From Halobacteriales archaeon QH_7_65_31 (GTDB lineage: Archaea; Halobacteriota; Halobacteria; Halobacteriales; Haloarculaceae), in assembly GCA_003021785.1 (NCBI GenBank), contig PXQU01000004.1, forward strand, positions 62,001 to 126,000: DNA of 64,000 nucleotides. The letters are read 5' to 3'. The notes under the pieces were generated by a model that was not told where the DNA came from, did no database searches, and saw only the letters and a program-made list of their open reading frames with translations. Of the stretch, positions 9,198 to 17,784 are shown piece by piece. The position numbers were made by a program, and so were the translations under genes. Numbering within the stretch: position 1 is the first letter of the stretch; each line of letters starts with the position of its first letter.

Positions 9198-9476
9198 TCA
9201 CGACCGATCGACGAACAGCGCGTAGAAGATCGTCCCGAAGCCGAGCGCGGTGAAGCCGCTCTCGACGAGCAGCGCGAGCTCGCGGCCGACGGGAGCGAAC
9301 CAGTCGAGCACGCCGGCTGTGAACGCACCCATCGTGATGATACCGAAGCCGAGCGCGAGCGCCGCGAGCGGCTCCGCGTCCGTTCGCCGGTACGCCTTCA
9401 CGCTGTAGTAGGTGATGACGATACCGAGCGCCAGCGTGACCGTCTTCAGTGTCGCGATCGCGTATGGATGTGTCAT
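9198..9476 (-). CDS. Small three-helix membrane protein, DUF7521-like
   Basis: A 92-residue protein with three hydrophobic segments (TLKTVTLALGIVITYYSVKAY, LAALALGFGIITMGAFTAGVL, a final LVESGFTALGFGTIFYALF). It resembles the haloarchaeal DUF7521 proteins that follow small winged-HTH genes. The ATG at 9476 overlaps the upstream HTH stop by four bases (ATGA), which decides the start over a longer reading with eight extra residues. Function unknown; a membrane partner or sensor of the HTH protein is inference from the constant pairing. Confidence 0.75.
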   Translation of the reverse strand: MTHPYAIATLKTVTLALGIVITYYSVKAYRRTDAEPLAALALGFGIITMGAFTAGVLDWFAPVGRELALLVESGFTALGFGTIFYALFVDRS

Positions 9477-9841
9477 GTTGAATCTCTGATACTCGACCAC
9501 AGCCGGGCGACGCGCTCCTCGGGATCCTCCGCCGGGCGGTCGATCTCGATCTCCAGACGGCGGTCGTCATCGAGCAGGACGTGTACCGCCTCGAAGGCGA
9601 GCGCGTACTGCGCCGTGTGGTGGCCGTCGCTCCGAACCACCGTCTGCTCCTCGATCAGCTCCGCGTCCGTGAGCAGGTCGAGCTTCCGGTACACCGTCGA
9701 TCGAGCGATCTCTGACCGATCGACCAGTTCGTCGGCGGTCGCGGGTGAGTCGAGGGCATGCACCAGTGCACGACAGGCGGGATCGTCGAGCGCGGCTACC
9801 ACCGCCTCGGTATCGACTGACTCCTCGAAGGGGGTGCTCAC
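9473..9841 (-). CDS. Winged helix-turn-helix transcriptional regulator (ArsR/TrmB-like)
   Basis: A 122-residue DNA-binding protein. A single wHTH occupies about residues 12-75 (EAVVAALDDPACRALVHAL, then ATADELVDRSEIARSTVYRKLDLL, and a wing around IEEQTVVRSDGHHTAQY), followed by a short acidic/charged tail (RRLEIEIDRPAEDPEERVARLW) that may dimerise. It is the middle gene of a three-gene operon, overlapping the Bat-type gene upstream and the membrane-protein gene downstream by four bases each. The operon is divergent from the multicopper oxidase genes. Confidence 0.88.
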   Translation of the reverse strand: MSTPFEESVDTEAVVAALDDPACRALVHALDSPATADELVDRSEIARSTVYRKLDLLTDAELIEEQTVVRSDGHHTAQYALAFEAVHVLLDDDRRLEIEIDRPAEDPEERVARLWSSIRDST

Positions 9842-10467
9842 AGCCGCCCACCGTCGAAGTACCGCCGGAGTAGCTGCCGTTCTGCGCGTCGTAGCGTCTC
9901 GCTACACGTCGATTTCGACAGGTCGGTCGCCGCTGCGACGTCGGCCAGCGAGCAGTCTCGGGGAATCTCGTAGTAGCCACCGTCGAGTGCGGCCCGGACG
10001 ATCTGTCGCTGGCGAGCCGTGAGCAGCGTCTCCTCGTCGTCACCGGGCCGTATCGCCTCGACCGAGAACTCCAGCCCGCGTTCCGTCAGCTCCTCTGCGA
10101 GCGTCGTCAACGACTCGTGTGGCGCGGTAAGCTCCCACTCGATGATACCGTCGGCGACGACGAACGGAAACGCCGGAGGCGTGCCGGCGGCCGCGGCCGT
10201 CTCCAGCGGTCCGGCGTTCGCGACGCTGATCTGACACACCGCACGCTCACCGTGTCGGTCGAGGATATCGAGCGAGCGGACCCCCGCTGCCTCCGCGATG
10301 ACCGCGAGAACCGCCGGCAACGACGGTGCTATGACGTCTGCCAGAAGCGTCGCCGGATCACCGATCGTGGCGGTTCGGACGCGAATCCGAGCAGCGGGAT
10401 GCTCGCTCGTGAGCCGTGCCGGCCACGAGCCGTCAGGAGCCGTGACCGCCAGTCGTGCACGCGCCAT
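9838..10467 (-). CDS. Bat-type helix-turn-helix transcriptional regulator
   Basis: A 209-residue regulator with the bacterio-opsin activator HTH at its C-terminus: LTARQRQIVRAALDGGYYEIPRDCSLADVAAATDLSKSTCSETLRRAE (cited here as residues ~150-198, key parts QRQIV, GYYEIPR and SKSTCSETLRRAE). The N-terminal ~140 residues form a sensor-like domain of the kind found in haloarchaeal proteins of this family. ATG 10467 is preferred to a longer reading because a TATA-like GTGTAATG lies about 28 bp upstream on the minus strand. The gene is divergent from the copper oxidase operon, so it is a candidate regulator of it (inference). Confidence 0.87.
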   Translation of the reverse strand: MARARLAVTAPDGSWPARLTSEHPAARIRVRTATIGDPATLLADVIAPSLPAVLAVIAEAAGVRSLDILDRHGERAVCQISVANAGPLETAAAAGTPPAFPFVVADGIIEWELTAPHESLTTLAEELTERGLEFSVEAIRPGDDEETLLTARQRQIVRAALDGGYYEIPRDCSLADVAAATDLSKSTCSETLRRAERQLLRRYFDGGRL

Positions 10468-10525
10468 CCCTGTCAGTAGATTCGCCCGGGACGCCACATT
10501 ACACTGCCGGACTCCCAGCCACGGC

Positions 10526-10532
10526 TTATATA
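10526..10532 (+). promoter_or_regulatory. TATA box of the multicopper oxidase operon
   Basis: TTATATA stands out in GC-rich DNA in the divergent intergenic region. The predicted transcription start falls near 10556, where an in-frame GTG also sits. The transcript is therefore either leaderless from that GTG (401-residue product) or has a leader of roughly 60 bases to the ATG at 10619. Confidence 0.6.
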
Positions 10533-10618
10533 CCATCGACCGAACCTATTCGCTTGTGTCCACGCATCTGGGACTCACCGCAGGGGGCTACGTATCTCCC
10601 CGGCCAACACCGATCCGT

Positions 10619-11761
10619 ATGCCTCCGACGATCGGCGCACCCGGCGATGGTATCACGCGACGCGAGTTCATGGCGGCAACGGGCACGACAGGTATCGCTG
10701 CGGCCGCTGGCTGTGCGACGACGAGCGAGCCGACGGTCGACGAGCGGGACGGTCGCTCGTCTCGACAGATGCAGTCCGTTCCGACGACGAGCCCTCCGGA
10801 GATCGTTGACCTGAACGAGCGTGACGACTCGGTGACGCTGAAGACGGTGACCGCGGCTCACCAGCCACACCCCGGTGAGACGATGGGTGGGCCGGTGTCA
10901 CTCCCTCGCGTGTGGGCTTGGCAGGCCGACGACGGCGAGCCGTCCGTCCCCGGGCCGGTGCTCCGTGTCGACGAGGGGACGGAGTTCGAGGTGACGCTCG
11001 ACAACTCCGAGATGAGCACGCCACACACGTTCCACGTTCACGGTATCTCGACGACGTGGGAGAACGACGGCGTTCCGACGACGACCGGGATCACCGTCGG
11101 GGGCGGTGAGACACACACCTATCAGTTCACGGCGAACACGCCCGGAACACACCTGTATCACTGTCACTACCAGACGCCTCGCCACATGGAGATGGGAATG
11201 TACGGGGCGCTTCGCGTCGATCCGACGGGATATGAACGCGCCGACCGGGAGTATTTCATGACCGTCAAGGAGTGGGACTCGCGGCTCTCACGGCAGTACG
11301 CCGGTGGCGACGCCACGTACGACCTGACGAACCGCCGGCCCGACGTGTTCACCGTCAACGGAAAGTCCGCCCCCCGGACGCTCCACCCCGAGGACGGTAG
11401 TCCGATCGTCGTCTCGGCCGGTGACACCGTCCGTGTCCACTGGCTGAACGCGGGGTTCATGTCACACCCTCTTCACATCCACAACCACCGGTTCGACGTG
11501 GTCGAGCGCGACGGCTCACCGATCCCCGACGTCGCCCGGTACAGACGCGACACGCAGTCGGTGAGTCCGGCAGAGCGGTACACCATCGAGTTCGAGGCCG
11601 ACGCCGATCCCGGCATCTATCTGATGCACTGTCACAAGGTGGACCATATCCGTAACGGATCGACGTACCCCGGTGGGATGCTCACTGGTGTCGTCTACGA
11701 GGAGGCGATGAACACGGATATCTTCGCCAGCCTGATGGAGTACGCCGGCTACGAGGGGTGA
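10619..11761 (+). CDS. Two-domain multicopper oxidase, Tat-exported lipoprotein
   Basis: A 380-residue copper oxidase. Residues 13-32 are a twin-arginine signal (TRREFMAATG) ending in a lipobox-like AAGC, so it is probably exported folded and anchored on the cell surface. Domain 1 has HxxHxH at H136/H139/H141 and HCH at 181-183 with H189 and M194. Domain 2 has HPLHIHNH at 283-290 and HCH at 337-339 with H343 and M354. Both trinuclear-cluster halves are therefore present, and type 1 copper motifs occur in both domains. The natural substrate is unknown (laccase-like or nitrite-reductase-like chemistry are both possible). It lies 5 bp before the halocyanin gene. The start is uncertain (GTG 10556 possible); ATG 10619 places the RR at a normal Tat position. 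Confidence 0.88.
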   Translation: MPPTIGAPGDGITRREFMAATGTTGIAAAAGCATTSEPTVDERDGRSSRQMQSVPTTSPPEIVDLNERDDSVTLKTVTAAHQPHPGETMGGPVSLPRVWAWQADDGEPSVPGPVLRVDEGTEFEVTLDNSEMSTPHTFHVHGISTTWENDGVPTTTGITVGGGETHTYQFTANTPGTHLYHCHYQTPRHMEMGMYGALRVDPTGYERADREYFMTVKEWDSRLSRQYAGGDATYDLTNRRPDVFTVNGKSAPRTLHPEDGSPIVVSAGDTVRVHWLNAGFMSHPLHIHNHRFDVVERDGSPIPDVARYRRDTQSVSPAERYTIEFEADADPGIYLMHCHKVDHIRNGSTYPGGMLTGVVYEEAMNTDIFASLMEYAGYEG

Positions 11762-11766
11762 GATCT

Positions 11767-12771
11767 ATGCCGACCCGACGCTCCTTCCTCGCTGGCGCGG
11801 TCGGCGGTGCGGGACTGACGGTCGCTGCTCGGCCCGTTACTGCACAGGAAGGCACGGACCTCACCGACTGGTTTGCAGGGACCGATAACGCTGGACGCGT
11901 CGTTGACCGCACCGGCACAGAGACCGTGACCGTTACCGTCGGCGCAGCCGGGAACGGCGGTGCGTTCGGATTCGGCCCGCCGGTCGTCCGCGTCGATCCC
12001 GGTGCGACCGTCCGCTGGGAGTGGACCGGAGACGGCGGAAGCCACAACGTCGTCGCGTCGAGTGGCGCGTACGAGTCAGAGCTGTACGGCGAGCAGGGGG
12101 CGACGTTCGAACACGCGTTCGAGTCGCCCGGCGTCTCGCGCTACTACTGTAGCCCGCACGAGAGTATTGGAATGGTCGGGGCAGTCGTCGTCGGCGACGC
12201 GGCCGTCGAACTTCCCGGCAACGCGACGCCGACGCCGACCGCGCCGGGTGACTCTGCCGCCAGCTCCGAGCCGACTGAGCCGCGCTCGTTCGACGGCTGG
12301 CTCGCGGACACGGACAACTACACCGGCGTCGTTGACGCCCGCGACGACGACGAGGTGACGGTGGCCGTCGGCGCGGACGGCAACGGCGGACGGCTCGCCT
12401 TCGACCCGGCTGCGATACACATCTCCCCCAAGACAACCGTTCGCTGGGTGTGGGAGGGTCCCCACCAGTACGATGTAGTGGACCCGGACCTCGGCTACCA
12501 GTCCGAACAGGTCGCGAACCCCGGCTACGAGTTCGCCGTCGAATTCGGCGGTCACGGTCTCTCGACGTACGAGTGCGAGCGGTACGGCGACAGCGGAATG
12601 CGCGGCGTCGTCATCGTCGGTGACGGGCCACAGCGCAGGCTGAGCCGTCAGGGGTTCGGCGTCGCTGGACTCCTCGCCGCGCTTGGGGCCGCTCCGCTCG
12701 CGCTCGGCGTGCGACATCATCTCAGTACGACGACTGGACCGGGCCACGACGGGTCAGGAGACGGACCCTGA
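11767..12771 (+). CDS. Tandem halocyanin-domain protein, Tat-exported and membrane-anchored
   Basis: A 334-residue protein. A Tat signal (TRRSFLAGAVGG, residues 3-14) is followed by halocyanin domain 1 (about 35-145) with full blue-copper ligands H93, C128, H131, M136 (YYCSPHESIGM). A Pro/Thr/Ser linker follows (150-172), then halocyanin domain 2 (about 178-286), where H233, C270 and M278 remain but the second His is Tyr273 (YECERYGDSGM). A C-terminal hydrophobic stretch near 297-315 probably anchors it. It should shuttle electrons at the cell surface, and its place directly after the multicopper oxidase suggests it is that enzyme's redox partner. Confidence 0.9.
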   Translation: MPTRRSFLAGAVGGAGLTVAARPVTAQEGTDLTDWFAGTDNAGRVVDRTGTETVTVTVGAAGNGGAFGFGPPVVRVDPGATVRWEWTGDGGSHNVVASSGAYESELYGEQGATFEHAFESPGVSRYYCSPHESIGMVGAVVVGDAAVELPGNATPTPTAPGDSAASSEPTEPRSFDGWLADTDNYTGVVDARDDDEVTVAVGADGNGGRLAFDPAAIHISPKTTVRWVWEGPHQYDVVDPDLGYQSEQVANPGYEFAVEFGGHGLSTYECERYGDSGMRGVVIVGDGPQRRLSRQGFGVAGLLAALGAAPLALGVRHHLSTTTGPGHDGSGDGP

Positions 12772-12851
12772 TCGCTCGCCCCACTGCTCGGTCGTGACTG
12801 CGACCGCGCTCAACCGAACAGTCCATGAGAGCCGAGCACGAACGGGACCGT

Positions 12852-14762
12852 ATGACCCGACGTGATGCTCCCGCGACCGAGGAAGGGTGGTACGCACTCC
12901 ACGATTTCAGACGTATCGACTGGGACGCGTGGCGGGACGCTCCCGACCGCGAACGCGACCGCGCGCTCAGCGAGGGCGTCGAGTTCCTCCGCGCCCGCGA
13001 GGCCCTGAGCGACGCCGAGCAGGGCGGCTCTGCGGTGTTCAGCCTCACCGGCCACGAGACCGACCTCATGCTGTTGCATCTCCGCCCCGAGACCGAACAG
13101 CTCGACCGCATCGAACGCGCCTTCGAGCAGACCGCACTCGCCGGGTTCACCGAGCGCGCCGACTCCTACGTCTCCGTCACCGAGGTCTCCGGCTACGTCA
13201 CCGAGGAGCTGGCGGACGGCATCGAGAACATCGACGACGACGGGACGCGGAACTACATGCTCCAGCGGCTGTATCCGTCGATTCCGGACGCCGAACACGT
13301 CTGTTTCTACCCGATGGACAAGCGCCGCGGGCCGGAGTACAACTGGTACGATCTCCCGTTCGACGAGCGAGCCGACCTCATCGCCGGCCACGGCGACATC
13401 GGTCGCGAGTACGCCGGCAAGGTGACCCAGATCATCACGGGATCGATGGGGTTCGACGACCACGAGTGGGGCGTCACTCTCTTCGCCGACGATCCGACCG
13501 AGTTCAAGCAGCTGCTCGCCGATATGCGGTTCGACCCCTCCTCCTCGCGGTACGCCGAGTTCGGTCGCTTCCGGTTCGGTCGCCGCTTCGCCCCCGAACG
13601 GCTCCCCGAGCTGCTCGCCGGGGGGTCGCTTCCGGCGTACGGCTCCGGCGAGACCGAGACCCCCGACGCTGGAACCAGCGATTCCGTGCCCGGCGAGACG
13701 GACGAAGCGGCGGCAGGCTCCGAGTCCGAGAGCGGCGGCGAGTCGAGCGGTCGCCCCGAATCGGGCGAGCCGCCACACGACGCCGCGACGACAGAAGAGC
13801 TGGCGGAGGAGCTGCGCCGGCTCGGCGTGGACGCGACCGAGCATCCCGAAGCCGGCTTCGGGCTCGTCTTCTACAGCGACGAGGACGCCGAAGCCCTCGT
13901 CGATGAGGTCGAGGGACTACGCGGCAACTTCGAGCATTACGACACCCATCTGCTCACGTCCGTGCGCGCACACGCCGGGCGCACTGCCGTCGTCTCGCTG
14001 TGGAAGAATGAGCGCGCGGCTAACACGGCGTCTGGATTCCTCGGCGATCTCACCGGTGTCGGCGGCGACGGTATCGGGGGACCGCTGGCCGACCGCGACG
14101 CCGCCGATCACGCTGACACCACGACCGACGACAGGGACGCCGCCGAATCTCCCGTCGAGGGGACCGACGACGAGACCGACGACGACATCCGCGGCGAGCT
14201 TGCCGACCTCGACATCTACGCCGGACAGCCACACGGCGAGGACGTGTACGCGATGGTGCTCTACTCCGCAGCCGACACCGCGGAGCTTCGCGAGGAGGTC
14301 GATTCCCTCTCGGACGGCTTCGACCGCTACGATACGCACGTCGGGACCGACCTGTACGGGGGGACGGCGACCGACCGCGCGGCCGTCGTCTCGCTGTGGG
14401 ACACCCGCGACGCCGCCGACACCGCCGGCGATTACCTCGCCGACCTGCCGGAGATCGTCGGTCGCGCCGGTGAGGAGTCGACGTTCGGCACGATGGGGAT
14501 GTTCTACACGGTCAAGCCCGACTACCGCGAGGCGTTCGTCGAGCGGTTCGAGACGGTCGGCGGGATGCTCGCCGAGCTGGACGGCCACATCGAGACCGAT
14601 CTGATGGTGAACGCGGCCGACGAGAACGACATGTTCATCGCCAGCCAGTGGACGGAGAAAGAGGCCGCACTCGAGTTCTTCCGCTCGGACGCGTTTCGCG
14701 ACACCGTCCAGTGGGGCCGTGACGTGCTCGCCGACCGGCCGCGACACGTCTTCTTAGCGTAA
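12852..14762 (+). CDS. Chlorite dismutase/HemQ-like heme protein with PitA-type C-terminal repeats and ABM domain
   Basis: A 636-residue heme protein. Residues 1-255 are a Cld/HemQ domain with CFYPMDKRR (Y153, M155), the proximal heme His180 in GHGDIGREYAGK, Q193 and GSMGFDDHEWGVTLF. Y153 and M155 correspond to the coproheme decarboxylase Tyr and Met of HemQ, so heme b formation via the coproporphyrin route is a reasonable role. An acidic Ser/Gly-rich linker (about 262-310) leads to two similar repeats of ~90 residues (FEHYDTHLLT...AVVSLWKNERAA and FDRYDTHVGT...AVVSLWDTRDAA), then a C-terminal antibiotic-monooxygenase-like domain (GMFYTVKPDYREAFVERFE). An ATG 27 bp earlier would add nine residues; 12852 gives the usual N-terminus. 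Confidence 0.88.
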   Translation: MTRRDAPATEEGWYALHDFRRIDWDAWRDAPDRERDRALSEGVEFLRAREALSDAEQGGSAVFSLTGHETDLMLLHLRPETEQLDRIERAFEQTALAGFTERADSYVSVTEVSGYVTEELADGIENIDDDGTRNYMLQRLYPSIPDAEHVCFYPMDKRRGPEYNWYDLPFDERADLIAGHGDIGREYAGKVTQIITGSMGFDDHEWGVTLFADDPTEFKQLLADMRFDPSSSRYAEFGRFRFGRRFAPERLPELLAGGSLPAYGSGETETPDAGTSDSVPGETDEAAAGSESESGGESSGRPESGEPPHDAATTEELAEELRRLGVDATEHPEAGFGLVFYSDEDAEALVDEVEGLRGNFEHYDTHLLTSVRAHAGRTAVVSLWKNERAANTASGFLGDLTGVGGDGIGGPLADRDAADHADTTTDDRDAAESPVEGTDDETDDDIRGELADLDIYAGQPHGEDVYAMVLYSAADTAELREEVDSLSDGFDRYDTHVGTDLYGGTATDRAAVVSLWDTRDAADTAGDYLADLPEIVGRAGEESTFGTMGMFYTVKPDYREAFVERFETVGGMLAELDGHIETDLMVNAADENDMFIASQWTEKEAALEFFRSDAFRDTVQWGRDVLADRPRHVFLA

Positions 14763-14795
14763 CTGCGAGCGAAGCGAGCGATTTAGAAGAGAGCG

Positions 14796-16151
14796 TCAGT
14801 CGTCGACCGGCGTATCCGCACGCGTCGTCGTCACGTAGACGCTCTCGCGGTCGAAGATGAACTCGTCGAGGAACGACGTCACGTAGACGATGCCCTGACC
14901 GAACAGATACCCCCAGAGGGTGATGGCGGCCAGTAGCTCCGCCGGATGGTGGCTGTAGCCGTGGCGGTAATCCCGCACGAAGATGAGCAGCGAGGTGAGA
15001 AACGGCGCGACACCGACGAGACCCCACAGCAGCCAGTCGTAGGGGAGATACGTCCCGCCGGTAAGCAGCGTCCGGTCGAGCAGTAACATCGGGGCGGCGA
15101 CGACGGTGACGACGGGAACGAGCGCGTAGACGAAGGTGTAGGCGGCATCGAAGCGCGCACGCCGGGTCAGCGTCGAGTCGAACGGGAGCCGAGGGAGATA
15201 CCGCACCGCGACCTGCATCCAGCCGCGCGCCCACCGGGTGCGCTGGCTCCACCACGCCGACAGCGTCGCGGGGTTCTCCTCGTAGGTGACCACGTCGGGA
15301 TCGACACGAATTCGCTTGCCTGCCTCGTGGATGCGCGCGGACATATCGACGTCCTCGACGAGAATCTCCTCGTCGAACGCGCCGAGCCGGTCGAACAGCT
15401 CGCGCCGGAAGAACGCCTGTCCGCCGCCGAAGATGGTGAAGCCGCCGAACACCTCGCGGCCGAACAGGTCGGCGAGCTCGGCGATATGCCGCTCGACGGT
15501 GGCGTGGAGCGCGAGCAGCGAGTCGGTCGGGTTCGACCCGTAACAGCGGCCTTTCACACACCAGATGTCCTCGTCGGCGACGAAGTACCGAACCGCGCGC
15601 TCGATGGCGTCGGGCGCGAACTCGTGATCGGCGTCGATGCTCGCGATGATCTCACCGCTTGCGTGTTGGAGTGCGTAGTTGGTCGCTTTCGCCTTCCCGC
15701 CGCCCTCCTCGTCGCGCTCGATCGCGACGATCTCCTCGTGGTCGTCGGCGTACCGATTCACGATCTCCGCCGTGTCGTCGGTCGAAGCGGCCTCGTAACA
15801 GGCGACGATTTCGAGTTTGTCGGTGGGGTACTCGACGGCGAGTGCCGCATCAAGTGTGTCAGCGATGACTGGTCCCTCGTTGTACGCGGGAATGACGACG
15901 CTCACCGTCGGCGGATCGGTGAGCTCAACGTCGGGCGGTGAGGCAGACCGGAACGCGAGCACCGCGCCGAGATACGTCCGTCCGACCAGTCCGATCAACA
16001 GCACGAGCAACACCGTCCGGAGGGCCGTGGCGTACGCCCCGGAGAGGAGAGCGGGCGCAGTGACGAGCGCGAGCGCCAGTACGGTGACCGTCCCGTACCA
16101 CCCCACCGTACGGATAGACACGCCTGTCTCGTCTGCGGTCTTCACTTCCAT
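14796..16151 (-). CDS. Family 2 glycosyltransferase, processive membrane type
   Basis: A 451-residue membrane glycosyltransferase. Two N-terminal helices (about 18-60) precede the GT-A domain: VSVVIPAYNEG, SIDADHEF (DxD-type), EDVDMSARIHEAGKR, and the QRTRWARGW motif (QxxRW) seen in processive GT2 enzymes such as NodC/hyaluronan synthase-like and poly-N-acetylglucosamine synthases. Four more helices follow. It probably makes a surface or secreted polysaccharide from a nucleotide sugar. The starts of this gene and the divergent GT39-like gene are about 105 bp apart. Confidence 0.88.
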   Translation of the reverse strand: MEVKTADETGVSIRTVGWYGTVTVLALALVTAPALLSGAYATALRTVLLVLLIGLVGRTYLGAVLAFRSASPPDVELTDPPTVSVVIPAYNEGPVIADTLDAALAVEYPTDKLEIVACYEAASTDDTAEIVNRYADDHEEIVAIERDEEGGGKAKATNYALQHASGEIIASIDADHEFAPDAIERAVRYFVADEDIWCVKGRCYGSNPTDSLLALHATVERHIAELADLFGREVFGGFTIFGGGQAFFRRELFDRLGAFDEEILVEDVDMSARIHEAGKRIRVDPDVVTYEENPATLSAWWSQRTRWARGWMQVAVRYLPRLPFDSTLTRRARFDAAYTFVYALVPVVTVVAAPMLLLDRTLLTGGTYLPYDWLLWGLVGVAPFLTSLLIFVRDYRHGYSHHPAELLAAITLWGYLFGQGIVYVTSFLDEFIFDRESVYVTTTRADTPVDD

Positions 16152-16255
16152 TGGCTGGCTTTTTACACAGAGACGGAAAGTCGTTGCGAGACGATACGTG
16201 CGCTCGCTTCTGTTCCGTCACGTGTTTAGGCTGGCTGTGTGTCACTCCCGCCAGC

Positions 16256-17773
16256 GTGACCCCCTCGTATCGCCGCTGGCTGGCACTCACCGTGGCGCTC
16301 GCAGCGGTGCTCCGGTTCGCCGGTCTCGGCGTGGAGGGGCTGTGGATCGACGAGATAATCACGATCCGATTTCTCGCCGAGTACACCCCAGCTCAGCTCC
16401 TGACGGTGATTCCGAGCCGGCAGCCACATCTCCCAACCTACTACGTCGCGCTCGACCTGTGGCGCGGGCTGTTCGGAGCTGGGGCGGTGACGCTCCGGTT
16501 CCCGTCTGCCGTCGCTGGAACACTGTCTGTTCCGGTCGCGTTTCTGCTCATCCGTCGGCTCTACGACTCGACCGCCGGACTGCTCGCGGCTGTGACGATC
16601 GCGCTCTCCAGCTACCACATCGCTCACGCACGGGCAGTCCGGATGTACGCCGCCGTCACGCTCGGCGTGCTCGCGTCGACGTACCTGTTCACACGACTCG
16701 ACGACGGGCGACGGTTCACCGCGGCGTATCTGGTCTCGACGCTGTTCACGCTCTCGCTTCACCCGTTCGCGGTCTTTCTCCCGCTCGTCCACGCGACCGT
16801 GCTCGCCACCGACCGGTTCGCGCCGACCGTCGAGCGCACGTGGACCACCCCAGACACGCAGTGGCCGGTCGCGGTCGCTCTGTTTCCCGTCCTCGTGGTC
16901 GGCGTGTTCGGTGTCGCAAGCTTCCTCAGCGGTGCGCGGCTCACGTTCGTCGCGACGCCCGGGCCTCGCGAGATAGCGACCGTCCTCGGCTCCTTTCTCG
17001 GCCAGTGGCCGTGGCCGTGGAACGCCGTCATCGGTGGCGGCTGTGGAATCCTCGCGCTCGTCGGGCTCTGGGCCGGGCGTCGGGAGCCGGCGACCCGACT
17101 GCTCGCCTGCTGGCTGGCCGTTCCGATCCTCGGGCTGCTCGCCGTCTCGTATCTCGCGACACCGGTGTTGTACGACCGCTACGCCGTCGTCGCCGCGCCC
17201 GCGCTCCCGTTTCTCGTCGTTCGCGGCGTGCTCGCGCTCGGCTCGCTCGACATCGACACCCGGCTCACGACCGCCCGCACGGTCCAGATCGCAGTCGCCG
17301 GCGCGCTCGTCGCCGCGCTCGCGGTCTCCGGGGTTACGCTTCACACGACGACCGACAACGAGGAGTGGGACGCGGCGGTCGAAACCGTCGAATCGCGGGC
17401 CGACACCGGCGCGCTCGTCGTCGTCAGCGACTGTATCACCCGACGTGCGTACACCTACTACGCCGACCGCGAGGACCTCACGGTCGTCGGCTCCGTCGGC
17501 CCGGAGTCCGGGACGCCCCACGATCGGACACCGACCGCGGCGATTCGCCCGCGGCTGGCGAGCCACGAGGAGGTGTGGCTCGTCTTCTCACACGTCGCTG
17601 ACCGCGAACAGCGGCGACTCCGGCGGCTCGCCGGCGAGCGTCACAAAAAGCGACTCTCCCGCGAGTTCGTCGGCGTCACCGTCGTCAGCTACGAACAGCC
17701 CGCAGGCGAGACGGTCGCCGCAGACGACCCGCCCACTACCGGCTGTGACGTGCGAATCGGTAACGACGAGTAG
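16256..17773 (+). CDS. Family 39-like (PMT/ArnT-type) membrane glycosyltransferase
   Basis: A 505-residue protein with about ten hydrophobic helices and the GT-C signatures: an early acidic pair in GLGVEGLWIDEIIT, HLPTYYVALDLWR in the first loop and a helix pattern with HIAHARAVRMYA. The C-terminal ~130 residues are a soluble domain (DNEEWDAAVETVESRA, VVVSDCITRRAYTYYA). These enzymes move a sugar from a lipid-phosphate carrier to protein or lipid on the outer face. GTG 16256 is chosen because TTTAGG at 16225-16230 sits about 28 bp upstream; ATG 16151 would require an unlikely cytoplasmic extension overlapping the divergent gene. Confidence 0.83.
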   Translation: MTPSYRRWLALTVALAAVLRFAGLGVEGLWIDEIITIRFLAEYTPAQLLTVIPSRQPHLPTYYVALDLWRGLFGAGAVTLRFPSAVAGTLSVPVAFLLIRRLYDSTAGLLAAVTIALSSYHIAHARAVRMYAAVTLGVLASTYLFTRLDDGRRFTAAYLVSTLFTLSLHPFAVFLPLVHATVLATDRFAPTVERTWTTPDTQWPVAVALFPVLVVGVFGVASFLSGARLTFVATPGPREIATVLGSFLGQWPWPWNAVIGGGCGILALVGLWAGRREPATRLLACWLAVPILGLLAVSYLATPVLYDRYAVVAAPALPFLVVRGVLALGSLDIDTRLTTARTVQIAVAGALVAALAVSGVTLHTTTDNEEWDAAVETVESRADTGALVVVSDCITRRAYTYYADREDLTVVGSVGPESGTPHDRTPTAAIRPRLASHEEVWLVFSHVADREQRRLRRLAGERHKKRLSREFVGVTVVSYEQPAGETVAADDPPTTGCDVRIGNDE

Positions 17774-17784
17774 CCGAACCGAAG

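Noticed and set aside
16226-17566. 446-residue minus-strand reading opposite the GT39-like gene
   Set aside because: Almost entirely Arg/Asp/Glu/Gly, no hydrophobic core; a mirror of a membrane-protein gene.
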